From Paenibacillus sp. 32352 (GTDB taxonomy: Bacteria > Bacillota > Bacilli > Paenibacillales > NBRC-103111), in the NCBI RefSeq assembly GCF_002042965.1, contig NZ_MZNT01000010.1:277600-341599 (forward strand): a stretch of DNA of 64,000 nt. Direction: 5' to 3'. Each line of letters opens with the position of its first letter. Within the stretch, counting starts at the first letter, position 1. Below are positions 36,083 through 44,509 of this stretch, piece by piece. The position numbers were made by a program, and so were the translations under genes. The notes beneath the pieces are model-generated. The model saw nothing but the letters and a program-made list of their open reading frames with translations, ran no database searches and was not told the DNA's origin.

Positions 36083-36148
36083 ACTCTGGAAATCAAAAGA
36101 AACAAGGCTGTTTTCACGCCTGTTTACTTTTGGGTTTTCTCAGAGTCT
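36083..36148 (-). promoter_or_regulatory. Long imperfect hairpin upstream of the ATPase gene
   Basis: Left part CTCTGGAAATCAAAAG...AAGGC and right part GCCTG...CTTTTGGGTTTTCTCAGAG can pair over more than 20 bases with bulges. On the minus strand the stem is followed by TCTTTTC. It may be an attenuator in the leader of the ATPase gene or the terminator of a lost gene. Confidence 0.35.
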
Positions 36149-36249
36149 CCCACCCAAATGGTACAATGTATTTAGCATACATCAGGTTCATTATCGGAGT
36201 GTTATGCACATGTAAAGTAATTTTAAATATAGAGGCAGCTTATTTATTA

Positions 36250-36280
36250 TTGACTTAAACCATGGTTTAAGTCGTATCCT
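36250..36280 (+). promoter_or_regulatory. MerR-type promoter with palindromic spacer
   Basis: A -35 box TTGACT (36250-36255) and a -10-like TATCCT (36275-36280) are 19 bp apart, the overlong spacing that MerR proteins correct. A perfect palindrome with half-site GACTTAAACCA covers 36252-36273. It stands before the MerR-family gene at 36322, so self-regulation is very likely. Confidence 0.75.
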
Positions 36281-36321
36281 ATTCTTGTCGACAATGAAAG
36301 AAACCATTTGGAGGCCTTCAG

Positions 36322-36702
36322 ATGAAGTACTATTCCATTAGCGAGGCTTCGGCCAAGCTTAATATTCCGGAATCCACGCTGCGTTATTATGAAAAAAAAG
36401 GGCTGCTGCCGCTAATCGAGCGCGATGAAGCCGGCCGGCGGTTATTTTCAGAGGATCAAATGTCACTGCTTGAAACCGTCATTCGTTTGAAAAACACGCA
36501 CATGCCAATAAGTAGTATCAGGCAGTATATTGATTGGGTAATTGAGGGAGAAAGCACAACCCAGCTGCGGCTTGAAATGATGATGAAGCACAAACAGGCT
36601 GTGCTGGCTGAAATCTCGTTGATGACAGAAGCCATGGAAGGAATTAACTTCAAAATTGCACGCTATACAAAACGAATGCAGGAAAGAAAAGAAGAATCAT
36701 AA
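36322..36702 (+). CDS. MerR-family transcriptional regulator
   Basis: This 126-residue protein opens with the MerR winged helix (YYSISEASAKLNIPESTLRY, then EKKGLLPLIERDEAGRRLFS). Its short coiled-coil C-terminus has no metal-binding cysteines, as in the small-molecule or stress sensors of the family. GGAGG lies eight bases before the ATG. It is followed 62 bp later by a short-chain dehydrogenase on the same strand, probably the regulated enzyme. The promoter at 36250-36280 carries its likely operator. Confidence 0.9.
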   Translation: MKYYSISEASAKLNIPESTLRYYEKKGLLPLIERDEAGRRLFSEDQMSLLETVIRLKNTHMPISSIRQYIDWVIEGESTTQLRLEMMMKHKQAVLAEISLMTEAMEGINFKIARYTKRMQERKEES

Positions 36703-36764
36703 GGCGAATATCAGACATAATTAAATTATGAAACAAAGAACTTTATGGAGAAGAGGAACTTATA

Positions 36765-37526
36765 ATGAAGCTTTCAGGAAATACAATCCTTATTACAGGC
36801 GGAAGCACTGGAATAGGGTTAGCTTTTGCAGAACGCTTTATCAAAGCGGGAAATCGTGTTATCGTGTGCGGCCGGCGTGAACAGGTGCTTCAAAAGGCGA
36901 AAGAACAATTCCCCAGCCTGATTACCCGTGTAATTGATTTGGACATTGAATCCGAACGTTCAGCATTGTTTGATTGGGTTACTGCGAACTATCCGGAAGT
37001 GAATGTATTAGTTAACAATGCAGGAATCCAACAACGCTTCAATGTATTAAAAGCGGACGCTAGGAGCAATTGGAGTTATTTCAGTAAAGAAATCACAACT
37101 AACCTGGAAGCACCTTTCCATCTCTCCATGCTGTTCGCTCCTTTTTTGGCAGCAAAAGAAGAAGCGGCTATCATTAACGTGACATCCGGGTTAGCTTTTA
37201 CGCCATTTGCGATTGCTCCGATTTATTCAGCGACGAAAGCAGCCCTGCATTCCTTTACAATGAGTCTACGACACCAGCTTTCCGACACGTCTGTTGAAGT
37301 CATTGAGGTTGCTCCTCCGGCAGTGAATACGGAATTAGGCGGGGCCGGGCTGCATACGCAAGGGGAACCTTTAGATGCATTCGCAGATGGAATTTTCAAG
37401 GGGTTGGAAGAGGGCAAGAAGGAAATTGGCTATGGTACTTCGGTAAATCGTTTACGCATGTCGCGAGATGAAATTGACGAATACACAGAAACTATGTATA
37501 AAGCCACGAAAGATTCTATCAAATAA
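36765..37526 (+). CDS. Short-chain dehydrogenase/reductase, DltE/YvaG-like
   Basis: This 253-residue classical SDR has the NAD(P) motif TGGSTGIGLAFAERF at residues 12-26, the NNAG motif in LVNNAGIQ, catalytic Ser in INVTSGLAF, and Tyr-x-x-x-Lys in YSATKAAL near residue 160. Proteins of this branch act on small carbonyl compounds; the substrate is unknown. It sits behind the MerR gene and ahead of a terminator, so it is probably the second gene of a two-gene induced operon. Confidence 0.92.
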   Translation: MKLSGNTILITGGSTGIGLAFAERFIKAGNRVIVCGRREQVLQKAKEQFPSLITRVIDLDIESERSALFDWVTANYPEVNVLVNNAGIQQRFNVLKADARSNWSYFSKEITTNLEAPFHLSMLFAPFLAAKEEAAIINVTSGLAFTPFAIAPIYSATKAALHSFTMSLRHQLSDTSVEVIEVAPPAVNTELGGAGLHTQGEPLDAFADGIFKGLEEGKKEIGYGTSVNRLRMSRDEIDEYTETMYKATKDSIK

Positions 37527-37545
37527 CTGTACTTACAAAAAGACT

Positions 37546-37567
37546 AAGGGCTGCCCAGACAGCCCTT
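37546..37567. terminator. Terminator behind the SDR gene
   Basis: Arms AAGGGCTG and CAGCCCTT pair perfectly around six bases. It lies between convergent genes and may stop both. Confidence 0.65.
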
Positions 37568-37597
37568 ATATATTCTTCTGTGAAGCATGTTAAATCA

Positions 37598-38995
37598 TTA
37601 CTGTTTTTGCTTGACTGTATTATAGATTTCCTGACCCTTAGTCTGCATTGTGTTTAGCGCTTCATCTACGGACTTCTTTCCGTCAACTACCAGTTGGACC
37701 TCGTTTCCCGCCATTTCGTTGAAGGTTGCATAAAACTCCGAAGGTACCTGCTCCCCGGCTTGAAGACCCCGGTTACTCATTTTCAGCATATAGAATGGCT
37801 CCAAATCACGGCCATCCCGTTCCTTCACATAAGCGGTTCTTGAAAGAAAGCCGAATTGTTCGGTTTTGGCCAACTGCTTCGCCATTTCGTCGCTGTTAAT
37901 GTATTTGACAAGCTCCCAGGCTGCTCTCGGGTTAGATGATTTGGTATTGATTGCGAAAATTTCGGATACGTCAATAGTGCTTGAAGCATCGGGATTCTTC
38001 GGATCGACCGGCACAGTGACGATATCCCAATTGACAGGATTGACATCCTTCAGTTCCTCCTTAGCCCGCACAATGTTGTTAATCATATAAGGAGATTCCA
38101 GAGTCATGGCGACCTTGCCGGTGACGAACAAGTCTCGTTTCAGCCAAGCCTCATTCGAATCGGCCGGATCACTTGTCTTACCGGTATAAACCGCTCCCGA
38201 CTTTAAAGCATCTGCGGCCAAACCAAGTGCATGCTTCCACCCCTCCGATTGGAGAGTCACCGTCCCTTTAACGGGATCCATATCCTCTAATCCGTGTGTT
38301 GTTCCGATGCTGTTCATTAAATAGTAACCAAGAGCCTTATTCTCGCTTACAATCCAATCGGCAGAATTCCTGGCAAATCCGTAGATACGGTCATTCCCAT
38401 GTCCATCCTTCGGGAATCGTTTGGCCAGCTGCAGCACTTCCTCCCAGCTCATCTTATTGTGCGGGAGCGGCACACCGAATTTCTCAAATAAATCTTTATT
38501 GTAGAACAGTGCCTGGCTGTAGAAGGACGGGGCCAAGCCGTAAATGTTACCGCCGCCCTTCGATTTGAGCAGATCCATGACGTTAGGCAAAATGTTTTCC
38601 GTATCGAACTTGTCCTGGCGGATAACAGGGTCCAGCTGATAAAGCCTCCCTTGTTCTGCCCATTCTTTAAATCTCTCCGGCGAATGGAATACAAGCACAT
38701 CCGGCTGTTCGTCATCGATGAGCTTCTGAAAGCCCGGGCCACTCGTATCCTGCATGGAGACAACCTGAACATCTATATTCGGATATTTCACAGAAAACAT
38801 ATTTCCGTACATCTGGAGAAAAGAATTTTTATCGTAATAAGCCACTTTAATACTCGCCTTTTCGTCTTTACCAAGCGGTTTTACCATATTGGAGGACTTT
38901 TCTCCTCCCGTCCCGGCTAAGCTGCCGGAATCACATCCCGCCATCATGACGGATAACACCAATCCGGCGGTTAACCCCAGTCGACCTAATTTCAT
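37598..38995 (-). CDS. Extracellular solute-binding lipoprotein, family 1
   Basis: This 465-residue lipoprotein has lipobox MAGC at residues 18-21. The mature part shows the usual family 1 hallmarks: PDVLVFHSPERFKEWAEQG, SQALFYNKDLFEKFGVPLPH and MSWEEVLQLAKRFP. It binds a sugar or similar solute outside the cell. As at 9853-11184, no permease genes lie nearby. It stands between the SDR terminator and a sigma/anti-sigma pair transcribed on the same strand, 38 bp after the anti-sigma stop, so it could be part of that transcript and its regulon. Confidence 0.9.
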   Translation of the reverse strand: MKLGRLGLTAGLVLSVMMAGCDSGSLAGTGGEKSSNMVKPLGKDEKASIKVAYYDKNSFLQMYGNMFSVKYPNIDVQVVSMQDTSGPGFQKLIDDEQPDVLVFHSPERFKEWAEQGRLYQLDPVIRQDKFDTENILPNVMDLLKSKGGGNIYGLAPSFYSQALFYNKDLFEKFGVPLPHNKMSWEEVLQLAKRFPKDGHGNDRIYGFARNSADWIVSENKALGYYLMNSIGTTHGLEDMDPVKGTVTLQSEGWKHALGLAADALKSGAVYTGKTSDPADSNEAWLKRDLFVTGKVAMTLESPYMINNIVRAKEELKDVNPVNWDIVTVPVDPKNPDASSTIDVSEIFAINTKSSNPRAAWELVKYINSDEMAKQLAKTEQFGFLSRTAYVKERDGRDLEPFYMLKMSNRGLQAGEQVPSEFYATFNEMAGNEVQLVVDGKKSVDEALNTMQTKGQEIYNTVKQKQ

Positions 38996-39033
38996 TACTA
39001 TCCATCCCTTTTTGAAGATTAGCTAAAGTCTAA

Positions 39034-40182
39034 CTATTCAGCTTTTCTGATCGGTTCGTCATATTCCAAATTGTAGAATTGTCCCTTTGAATTATATTGA
39101 CCCATCACCGTGGGTGCGCCTGATTTGGTAAAATAAACGACGGCCATCATTTTAGGATCCTTGGCTGCTTGATAGCCTTCCAAATCGATTTTCAATAATT
39201 GCTTTGCCTGGACCTTCGCATTTTTCAACAGTTCAGCTTCGGTATATCCCTCTATGGTATCGAAGACGTCAGGGAACTTGTCTATCTTGTCCTGCAGGTC
39301 ACTTGCATTTACTTTGAGAATTTTGCGAGTTCCCTTTTCCACGGTAACAAATACCGGAAACTTATCGGAAGCGGCAAAATGGAACTCATACGCCTCCTTG
39401 CCGTCCTGGACTATCAATAGCGGATTATTCAACGGCCCTTTCTTCAAGCCATCCAGACCATTGCCGACAAATACGGATTCAGCCGTCTTTAGCGCCTCCA
39501 AATCTACTTCCTCATTTGCAAGGCTCTTAACCACTCTGTGCAGCTTGCCGTTCTCCAGCTCGATGAAGGTATTATTGACACGGGTATTCAGATACAAGGC
39601 GCCGCTTTTGATAGGTGAATCATCCGGGAGACCGTATTGTACCGAGATCCCCACGGTATCGACTGCGATATTTTGGCCAGGGAATACTTGCTGCAGTGCC
39701 GCCTCCATCTCTTTTTTGTAGGAGTCCTTCAAATCGCTCCACTTCATATCCAGATGAACATTTTTAAGCTCTCCTCTTGCATTCAGCATGATTTGACTGT
39801 ACTCGGACCCGTCCATCTTATACGTCATCCCGGAATCTTCCCCCATGCTCCACGGCTCGGGCTTGCTGAATGTGAAGGCATTGCCTGTGAAATCTCCCAC
39901 TAGCTTGAGGATGCTGCTCATCAACGGAACATTCTTCAGAGATGCTGCCATTGCCGGCGAAACAAGAGCACTGCTGATGATGCAGATTCCCAATATCGCT
40001 GCTGCTGAAGTAACCATGAATGCCTTTCGCATACGATTGCTTTTGTTTGCAGTGAATGTCGGCTCCTCGAGCCTGCTCATTATTTTGTCGCTGAAGCTGT
40101 TGACAGGCATCTCCATCCTCTGAACGGTGCGTCGGATATGCAGCAAATTCCATGATTCAGGTTCGTTCGGCCACTTCTCCAT
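39034..40182 (-). CDS. Probable membrane anti-sigma factor
   Basis: I start at ATG 40182, eight bases after AGGAGG, giving 382 residues and a 26-bp overlap with the sigma gene. The cytoplasmic N-terminus is about 55 residues. A single membrane segment follows (FMVTSAAAILGICIISSALV), then a large external domain whose last third (GYTEAELLKNAKVQAKQLLK) is PepSY-like. Genes placed this way behind ECF sigma factors encode their inhibitors, which release the sigma on an envelope signal. No zinc-binding HxxxCxxC motif is present, so it is not a ZAS-type anti-sigma. The family assignment is from context and layout. Confidence 0.75.
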   Translation of the reverse strand: MEKWPNEPESWNLLHIRRTVQRMEMPVNSFSDKIMSRLEEPTFTANKSNRMRKAFMVTSAAAILGICIISSALVSPAMAASLKNVPLMSSILKLVGDFTGNAFTFSKPEPWSMGEDSGMTYKMDGSEYSQIMLNARGELKNVHLDMKWSDLKDSYKKEMEAALQQVFPGQNIAVDTVGISVQYGLPDDSPIKSGALYLNTRVNNTFIELENGKLHRVVKSLANEEVDLEALKTAESVFVGNGLDGLKKGPLNNPLLIVQDGKEAYEFHFAASDKFPVFVTVEKGTRKILKVNASDLQDKIDKFPDVFDTIEGYTEAELLKNAKVQAKQLLKIDLEGYQAAKDPKMMAVVYFTKSGAPTVMGQYNSKGQFYNLEYDEPIRKAE

Positions 40183-40756
40183 TGGCTGCACCTCCTTCCT
40201 GTATCCTTTGGTTGATTAGTTTTTTTCGAAGCCGCGCGAATCTCTGACGCAGAGTTGCCGGTTTGCAGCCCATAATTTTGCCTATTTCCTCAAAGCTGTA
40301 TTGTTCTGCCACTCGAAGCAGCAAAATATTCCTCTCCTCCCAGTTCAGATGCATCAGCATTTCATTGACAGCTTGCTCGGTGTAATTAACATACGTTGGA
40401 GCCGATAAGGACAGCCGTTCTTTGCAAAGCGATAGGAGACGGTGCCAGCGGCTCTGCTTTCTAATAAGATCCACACAATGAAAGTACGCAATTTTGTAGA
40501 GCCATGTGAGCAAGGATGCCTGCTTCTCGTAACGGGACAAATTCTGATACGCCTTTAGAAATATTTCCTGTACCGCATCCTCCGCTCCCTCACGGCTTTT
40601 CAGAATACAGTAGCAATAAGTATAAATTTTCTTTTCATATTCGCGAATGATAATGGCATACGCTTGTTTATCGCCTGATACCACCCGTTCTATGGCAGCA
40701 TCGATCGCTTCTGAATGATGTTCAACCTGTTGTGCCCCGGGGCCTGGTTGTTCCAA
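40157..40756 (-). CDS. ECF-type RNA polymerase sigma factor
   Basis: The best start is TTG 40756, eight bases after AGGAGG; an earlier GTG at 40765 overlaps that site. The product has about 199 residues with sigma region 2 (YCILKSREGAEDAVQEIFLK, then LTWLYKIAYFHCVDLIR) and region 4 (LRVAEQYSFEEIGKIMGCKP). It directs RNA polymerase to a small regulon, typically envelope stress genes. The overlapping downstream gene encodes its probable anti-sigma factor. Confidence 0.92.
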   Translation of the reverse strand: MEQPGPGAQQVEHHSEAIDAAIERVVSGDKQAYAIIIREYEKKIYTYCYCILKSREGAEDAVQEIFLKAYQNLSRYEKQASLLTWLYKIAYFHCVDLIRKQSRWHRLLSLCKERLSLSAPTYVNYTEQAVNEMLMHLNWEERNILLLRVAEQYSFEEIGKIMGCKPATLRQRFARLRKKLINQRIQEGGAANGEVAERT

Positions 40757-40793
40757 TGGGATCACCTCCTGATGTTTGCCGGCTTTACTATAT

Positions 40794-40823
40794 TAAACGA
40801 CCCGTGAAGCCCGAATTGTGACA
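40794..40823 (-). promoter_or_regulatory. Candidate ECF-type autoregulatory promoter
   Basis: On the minus strand TGTCACAA (-35 region, complement of 40818-40823 and its flank) and CGTTTA (-10 region, complement of 40794-40799) are about 17 bp apart. They lie about 40 bp before the sigma start codon. ECF sigma genes often use such a CGT-containing -10. This is a pattern match only. Confidence 0.4.
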
Positions 40824-40854
40824 GGAGTGAAATCTGGGTTACGGAATTAAAATA

Positions 40855-40883
40855 GGGAGCAGCGCCTTAAGCGATCCGCTCCC
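40855..40883 (-). terminator. Terminator behind the cysteine hydrolase gene
   Basis: Arms GGGAGC and GCTCCC with an inner AGCG/CGCT-like extension are followed on the minus strand by TATTTTAATT. It separates the hydrolase from the sigma operon. Confidence 0.55.
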
Positions 40884-40911
40884 TTGTATATAATTGAAAT
40901 GAGAAAGTCTA

Positions 40912-41460
40912 TTATATCATATCGCGAAGAGTGCCGGTCTCTATGACCTGGGCAAAGGTACCCTGCAAGGAGGCCATAAAGGTATCATGAACGGTTTTTG
41001 CAGGAATGACTGTATCATCCCATACTAAATCTTTGGTGGTACAAGCCTCACCGAGCAAGATGACTTCATATCCCAGGCGGTGTGCGGTTCTCACAGTCGA
41101 ATCAATGCAGATATGGCTCATCATGCCGCAAATGACTAACCGCGTTACATTCATCGAGTCAAGATGATGTTGCAGCTCCGTTTGAAAAAAGCTGTCCGGA
41201 GTATGTTTAACAATCACTTTTTCATCCGATAAGGGACGTACTCGTTCATGAATTTGAATCCCTTCGGTACCGGGCAGGAAAAATGAAGCATTCTCCTCCA
41301 GTAGAATACACTGAATATGAGTGACTGGCAAACTCTTCGCCCGGAACAACGACAAGGCTTCTTGTGCATGGGTTACCGCTTTGTCGGTGTTGAATAACTC
41401 GTTTCTGCCTCCTTGGAAATAATCATTCTGAATGTCTACTATAAGTAACGCTGTATTCAT
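40912..41460 (-). CDS. Isochorismatase-family cysteine hydrolase
   Basis: This 182-residue protein has the family triad: Asp in LLIVDIQNDY near residue 9, Lys in VKHTPDSFF near residue 85 and the nucleophile Cys in CGMMSHICIDSTVRTAHRLG near 118. The cis-peptide motif precedes the cysteine. Members hydrolyse amides, N-carbamoyl compounds or isochorismate; the substrate is unknown. It lies downstream of a gene for an HxlR regulator, with a 20-bp palindrome just before its promoter, so it is probably an HxlR-controlled gene. Confidence 0.9.
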   Translation of the reverse strand: MNTALLIVDIQNDYFQGGRNELFNTDKAVTHAQEALSLFRAKSLPVTHIQCILLEENASFFLPGTEGIQIHERVRPLSDEKVIVKHTPDSFFQTELQHHLDSMNVTRLVICGMMSHICIDSTVRTAHRLGYEVILLGEACTTKDLVWDDTVIPAKTVHDTFMASLQGTFAQVIETGTLRDMI

Positions 41461-41535
41461 GGTTCACGGCTCCTTTACCTGTAGTTAAATTTGGTTCTGA
41501 AAAGTATTATAGTATCGGTAAGGTGAACCGTGAAT

Positions 41536-41555
41536 TACCCACTTTTTTGTGGGTA
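41536..41555 (-). promoter_or_regulatory. HxlR-type operator before the cysteine hydrolase gene
   Basis: A perfect palindrome, TACCCAC then TTTTTT then GTGGGTA, lies just upstream of a promoter whose -10 is TATAAT on the minus strand (complement of 41506-41511). A very similar element stands before the MFS gene at 60704-60722, which is also next to an HxlR gene. Confidence 0.65.
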
Positions 41556-41580
41556 TGGATTTTGCCATGGATACAATTTC

Positions 41581-41949
41581 TTAATAGCTGATGCCTTTGC
41601 GGTCAAGAAGCTCGGTTTGCCCCAGCTCCACCATGTATTCAATGCCTATCTCCTGCATAATCAATACCGCATCCAACAGCTTTCTTCCGCGGTCCGTCAG
41701 ATAATATTCAACATGCAGCGGATAGCCTTCCGTTTTGATTTTATCAACGATCCCGCAGGATTGAAGCTCTCTTAAATGCTGTAGCAGCATCTTCTGGGTA
41801 ATCTGGTCAATATCCCGCTCCAGTTGAGCTAAGGACAAGCTCCCGCTTCTCAATTGAAAGACGATCATCGTCTTCCACTTGCCTTTGATAATGTCATGAA
41901 CAATCTCTAGCGGACAGGAACATTTCTCTCGAATGATCATAGAACTCAC
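41581..41949 (-). CDS. HxlR-family transcriptional regulator
   Basis: This 122-residue winged-helix protein carries the family signature: CPLEIVHDIIKGKWKTMIVF, then LRSGSLSLAQLERDIDQITQ, KMLLQHLRELQSCGIV and YYLTDRGRKLLDAV. The cysteines near the N-terminus (EKCSCPLE) include the position used for thiol or quinone sensing in YodB/HypR-like members. It lies 120 bp upstream of the cysteine hydrolase on the same strand; the palindrome at 41536-41555 between them is its likely site. Confidence 0.92.
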   Translation of the reverse strand: MSSMIIREKCSCPLEIVHDIIKGKWKTMIVFQLRSGSLSLAQLERDIDQITQKMLLQHLRELQSCGIVDKIKTEGYPLHVEYYLTDRGRKLLDAVLIMQEIGIEYMVELGQTELLDRKGISY

Positions 41950-42124
41950 CTCTGTTTAACTAACTTACCTTTTTACTAGCCGATAGGGAACCTAGCTTCC
42001 GTTAGAAACGAAAATCGATTTAAAAACAAGCTCCTTTCTTCCGTCTACTTGGTCCATGAATGTGATGGGCAGCATGAGCAGAATTAGGGAAATAACCAAC
42101 AGAAGCAGCTTCTTATTTCTAGGC

Positions 42125-43135
42125 CTATTCAAAATGAACGACTCGTTTCTCATCGGCCGATACGAGTGCTCGCAGGCACGCTTCCGTCACGTAAAAGGAA
42201 TCGTCGGCGCTGACCAGGCAGCGCCCTTCTCCATTAATTTGCCGCACGAAGTCGGCAAATATTTCGCGCTTGGGCACCAGCGGCAGCTCCTGCACGCCGC
42301 TTTGCCGCTCATTGATCAGCAATACCTGCTGATCCCGGACCTCGAGCACGCCGGCGGTTCCGGCGATGCGAATCCGGTCGTCGCCGTGCGACGGCGCTTC
42401 GTTCGGCCGCAAGTAGTCGATGCTGACCGAGGCGGCGGCTCCGCCGGACATCGTAAATTGGCACTGTGCCGTGAGCTCCAGCTCGCCGTGCCCTTCATTA
42501 AATAAGGTGGAATGAGTCGCATACACCGTTTCAAACCTTTGGCCGCTGTACCAGTGGACCCAATCAATAGCATGGCTGCCGACCCAGGGAATCGTGCCTC
42601 CATAGGTATGCCGCTTCGTAAAAGGCTCGCCCCGGCGGCCGAGCCGGTATGACTTCTGCGCTTGCAGCAGCCGCACTTCACCCACCGCGCCGCCGCTAAC
42701 GGCATGCCATGCCGTCAAAAAAGCCGGATGATATCGAATGCCTAGCATCGCGGCAAGATGTACGCCTTTGTCCTTTGCAGCTGCATAAACCTCACGCAGC
42801 ATAGCCAAGTCGTCCAGCGTCGTTGCGATCGGCTTTTCGACAAACACGTGGATGCCTCGCCGCAGCGCCTCCGCTGTAATTCGGGCGTGGTCGTGAAAAT
42901 AACACGCGACTGCAATTATATCCGGCTCGACATCATCCAACAGCTTCATGTAATCCGCATAAACGACGGGCGAATGGCCCTCCTTCTGTGCCGTATGAAT
43001 GACCTTGTCCATCGTCTCTCCTGCGGACCCGACCGATACGGCGGCCAGCGTGACGTCCGGCAGCTCGCGCAGCCCGCCGAACACATAATTAATGTGCCCG
43101 GTTGCACCGATTATCGCGACTTTCATCATTGACAC
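42125..43135 (-). CDS. Gfo/Idh/MocA-family oxidoreductase
   Basis: This 336-residue protein has an N-terminal Rossmann domain (VAIIGATGHINYVFGG) with the family motif EKPIATTLDD near residues 95-104, where Lys contacts substrate and NAD(P). A C-terminal alpha/beta substrate domain follows, with GGTIPWVGSHAIDWVHWYSG containing the catalytic-type His/Asp region. These enzymes oxidise or reduce sugars and inositols. The substrate is unknown. It appears to be a single-gene unit. Confidence 0.92.
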   Translation of the reverse strand: MSMMKVAIIGATGHINYVFGGLRELPDVTLAAVSVGSAGETMDKVIHTAQKEGHSPVVYADYMKLLDDVEPDIIAVACYFHDHARITAEALRRGIHVFVEKPIATTLDDLAMLREVYAAAKDKGVHLAAMLGIRYHPAFLTAWHAVSGGAVGEVRLLQAQKSYRLGRRGEPFTKRHTYGGTIPWVGSHAIDWVHWYSGQRFETVYATHSTLFNEGHGELELTAQCQFTMSGGAAASVSIDYLRPNEAPSHGDDRIRIAGTAGVLEVRDQQVLLINERQSGVQELPLVPKREIFADFVRQINGEGRCLVSADDSFYVTEACLRALVSADEKRVVHFE

Positions 43136-43215
43136 CTCTATTCATATTTTGTAACGGCAATTGCGTCGTAGTTGTTAGAAAGCTAATGTGTCCCGTTGGC
43201 CCGACGTTTTTTAAC

Positions 43216-44343
43216 TCAAGTCGTTAATTTAGCATAGACCGCAAAGAAGATCATCAATTCTCCAATGATGACGGTATTGGGCATTAGGAATAACCAATCC
43301 GCCGCAAAAAATACGCCTAGCATTCCTAAGAATAAGACCAAATGAGAGATCCGCAATCTTTGATGGACATGTCTATATCTGTGGAAGACCAGCGAGGTCG
43401 AAAAGAAGTAGAGCAATACCGATCCAAAAATAAAACATAACATATATTTATAATGCAGCTGTTCCAAAAATAACAATTGGATCGAAGCAGCGATCATGCA
43501 CAGGGATGAATAAATAAACAAATGGCCATAAATGATCGTTTGCCCGGCCGTCTCCAGCGTCTTGTCCACCTTTTTCTCGACATTGTCAAAATACTGCCAC
43601 CACATCGCGATAATAAAGAGAAACGTGAGCAATGCAAATAAAATCGTCTGCCACGTCCAATGGCTCGACTGCAATACGGAAAGGATACTGACAACCGATT
43701 CGCCTAGAAGAATGAGTGTAAACAAGGAGAAGCGTTCTAATAAATGATGCGTATGGATCGGGCTTTTGACCAAGTACTTCCGGCCGATTAAGGGGAGTAA
43801 CATATCTACAGCAATTCCCGCATACAAAACGGCATAACGAATCCACGAGTCAAAGAATAATGATAAAGCCGAGATCACCAAACCTACCCAGAAGCTGCTT
43901 CCCAAATAACGGGCCGTGGTCCTTCGGCCGGCTTCCTCTTTCTTATGCACCAAAAGATATTGGATGGCGGTCATAGCTCTTAAACCCACATAGCCTATTA
44001 AAAATGGAACGTAGTATTGGTCAAAATCGACCGACAAGCTGGCCGTCATGATCAATACAAAAAATAATTGCAGGATCAGCATGATTCGGTGGGAAAAGAT
44101 ATCTTGTCCGAACCGGTTGACAAAGAGCGACTGCCCTACCCATGCCCACCAGATTGGAACGAAGATGAGGAAGAATTTCGTAAAGTATTCTGCCGGAATG
44201 GAGCCGGCTTCGGTATGCAGCAAGACATGACCTGCCTTGGAAACGGCTGCTACAAAAAGTAAATCATAAAACAGCTCCAGCCAGGTCACCTTTTTATCGG
44301 CGATCGCTGTATGAAGCTGGTACCCCTTGGTATGTTCCTTCAT
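43216..44343 (-). CDS. Low temperature requirement A (LtrA) family membrane protein
   Basis: This 375-residue integral membrane protein has about ten hydrophobic segments. It begins with the family signature VTWLELFYDLLFVAAVSKAG and includes HHLLERFSLFTLILLGESVV near residue 200, both diagnostic of the bacterial LtrA family. The name derives from a Listeria cold-sensitive mutant; the biochemical role is not established. The gene stands alone, transcribed toward the Gfo/Idh/MocA gene. Confidence 0.9.
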   Translation of the reverse strand: MKEHTKGYQLHTAIADKKVTWLELFYDLLFVAAVSKAGHVLLHTEAGSIPAEYFTKFFLIFVPIWWAWVGQSLFVNRFGQDIFSHRIMLILQLFFVLIMTASLSVDFDQYYVPFLIGYVGLRAMTAIQYLLVHKKEEAGRRTTARYLGSSFWVGLVISALSLFFDSWIRYAVLYAGIAVDMLLPLIGRKYLVKSPIHTHHLLERFSLFTLILLGESVVSILSVLQSSHWTWQTILFALLTFLFIIAMWWQYFDNVEKKVDKTLETAGQTIIYGHLFIYSSLCMIAASIQLLFLEQLHYKYMLCFIFGSVLLYFFSTSLVFHRYRHVHQRLRISHLVLFLGMLGVFFAADWLFLMPNTVIIGELMIFFAVYAKLTT

Positions 44344-44449
44344 TATTATACTCCTTTGCTTTTGTGTGTGCTGAGCCCTCCATCGTATAGATTTGTCTGC
44401 TACCCCTATCTTAAATGATGCAGCCGATTATGAATAGGATAATATGCAA

Positions 44450-44481
44450 AAACCGCTGCCGGTTAGAACCAACAGCGGTTT
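44450..44481 (-). terminator. Terminator of the chemoreceptor gene
   Basis: Arms AAACCGCTG and CAGCGGTTT pair perfectly around a loop that itself contains GGTT/AACC. On the minus strand a T-run follows. It lies about 30 bases after the stop at 44510. Confidence 0.8.
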
Positions 44482-44509
44482 GATATGGTTCCCCTCAGAT
44501 GGGGGGCAG

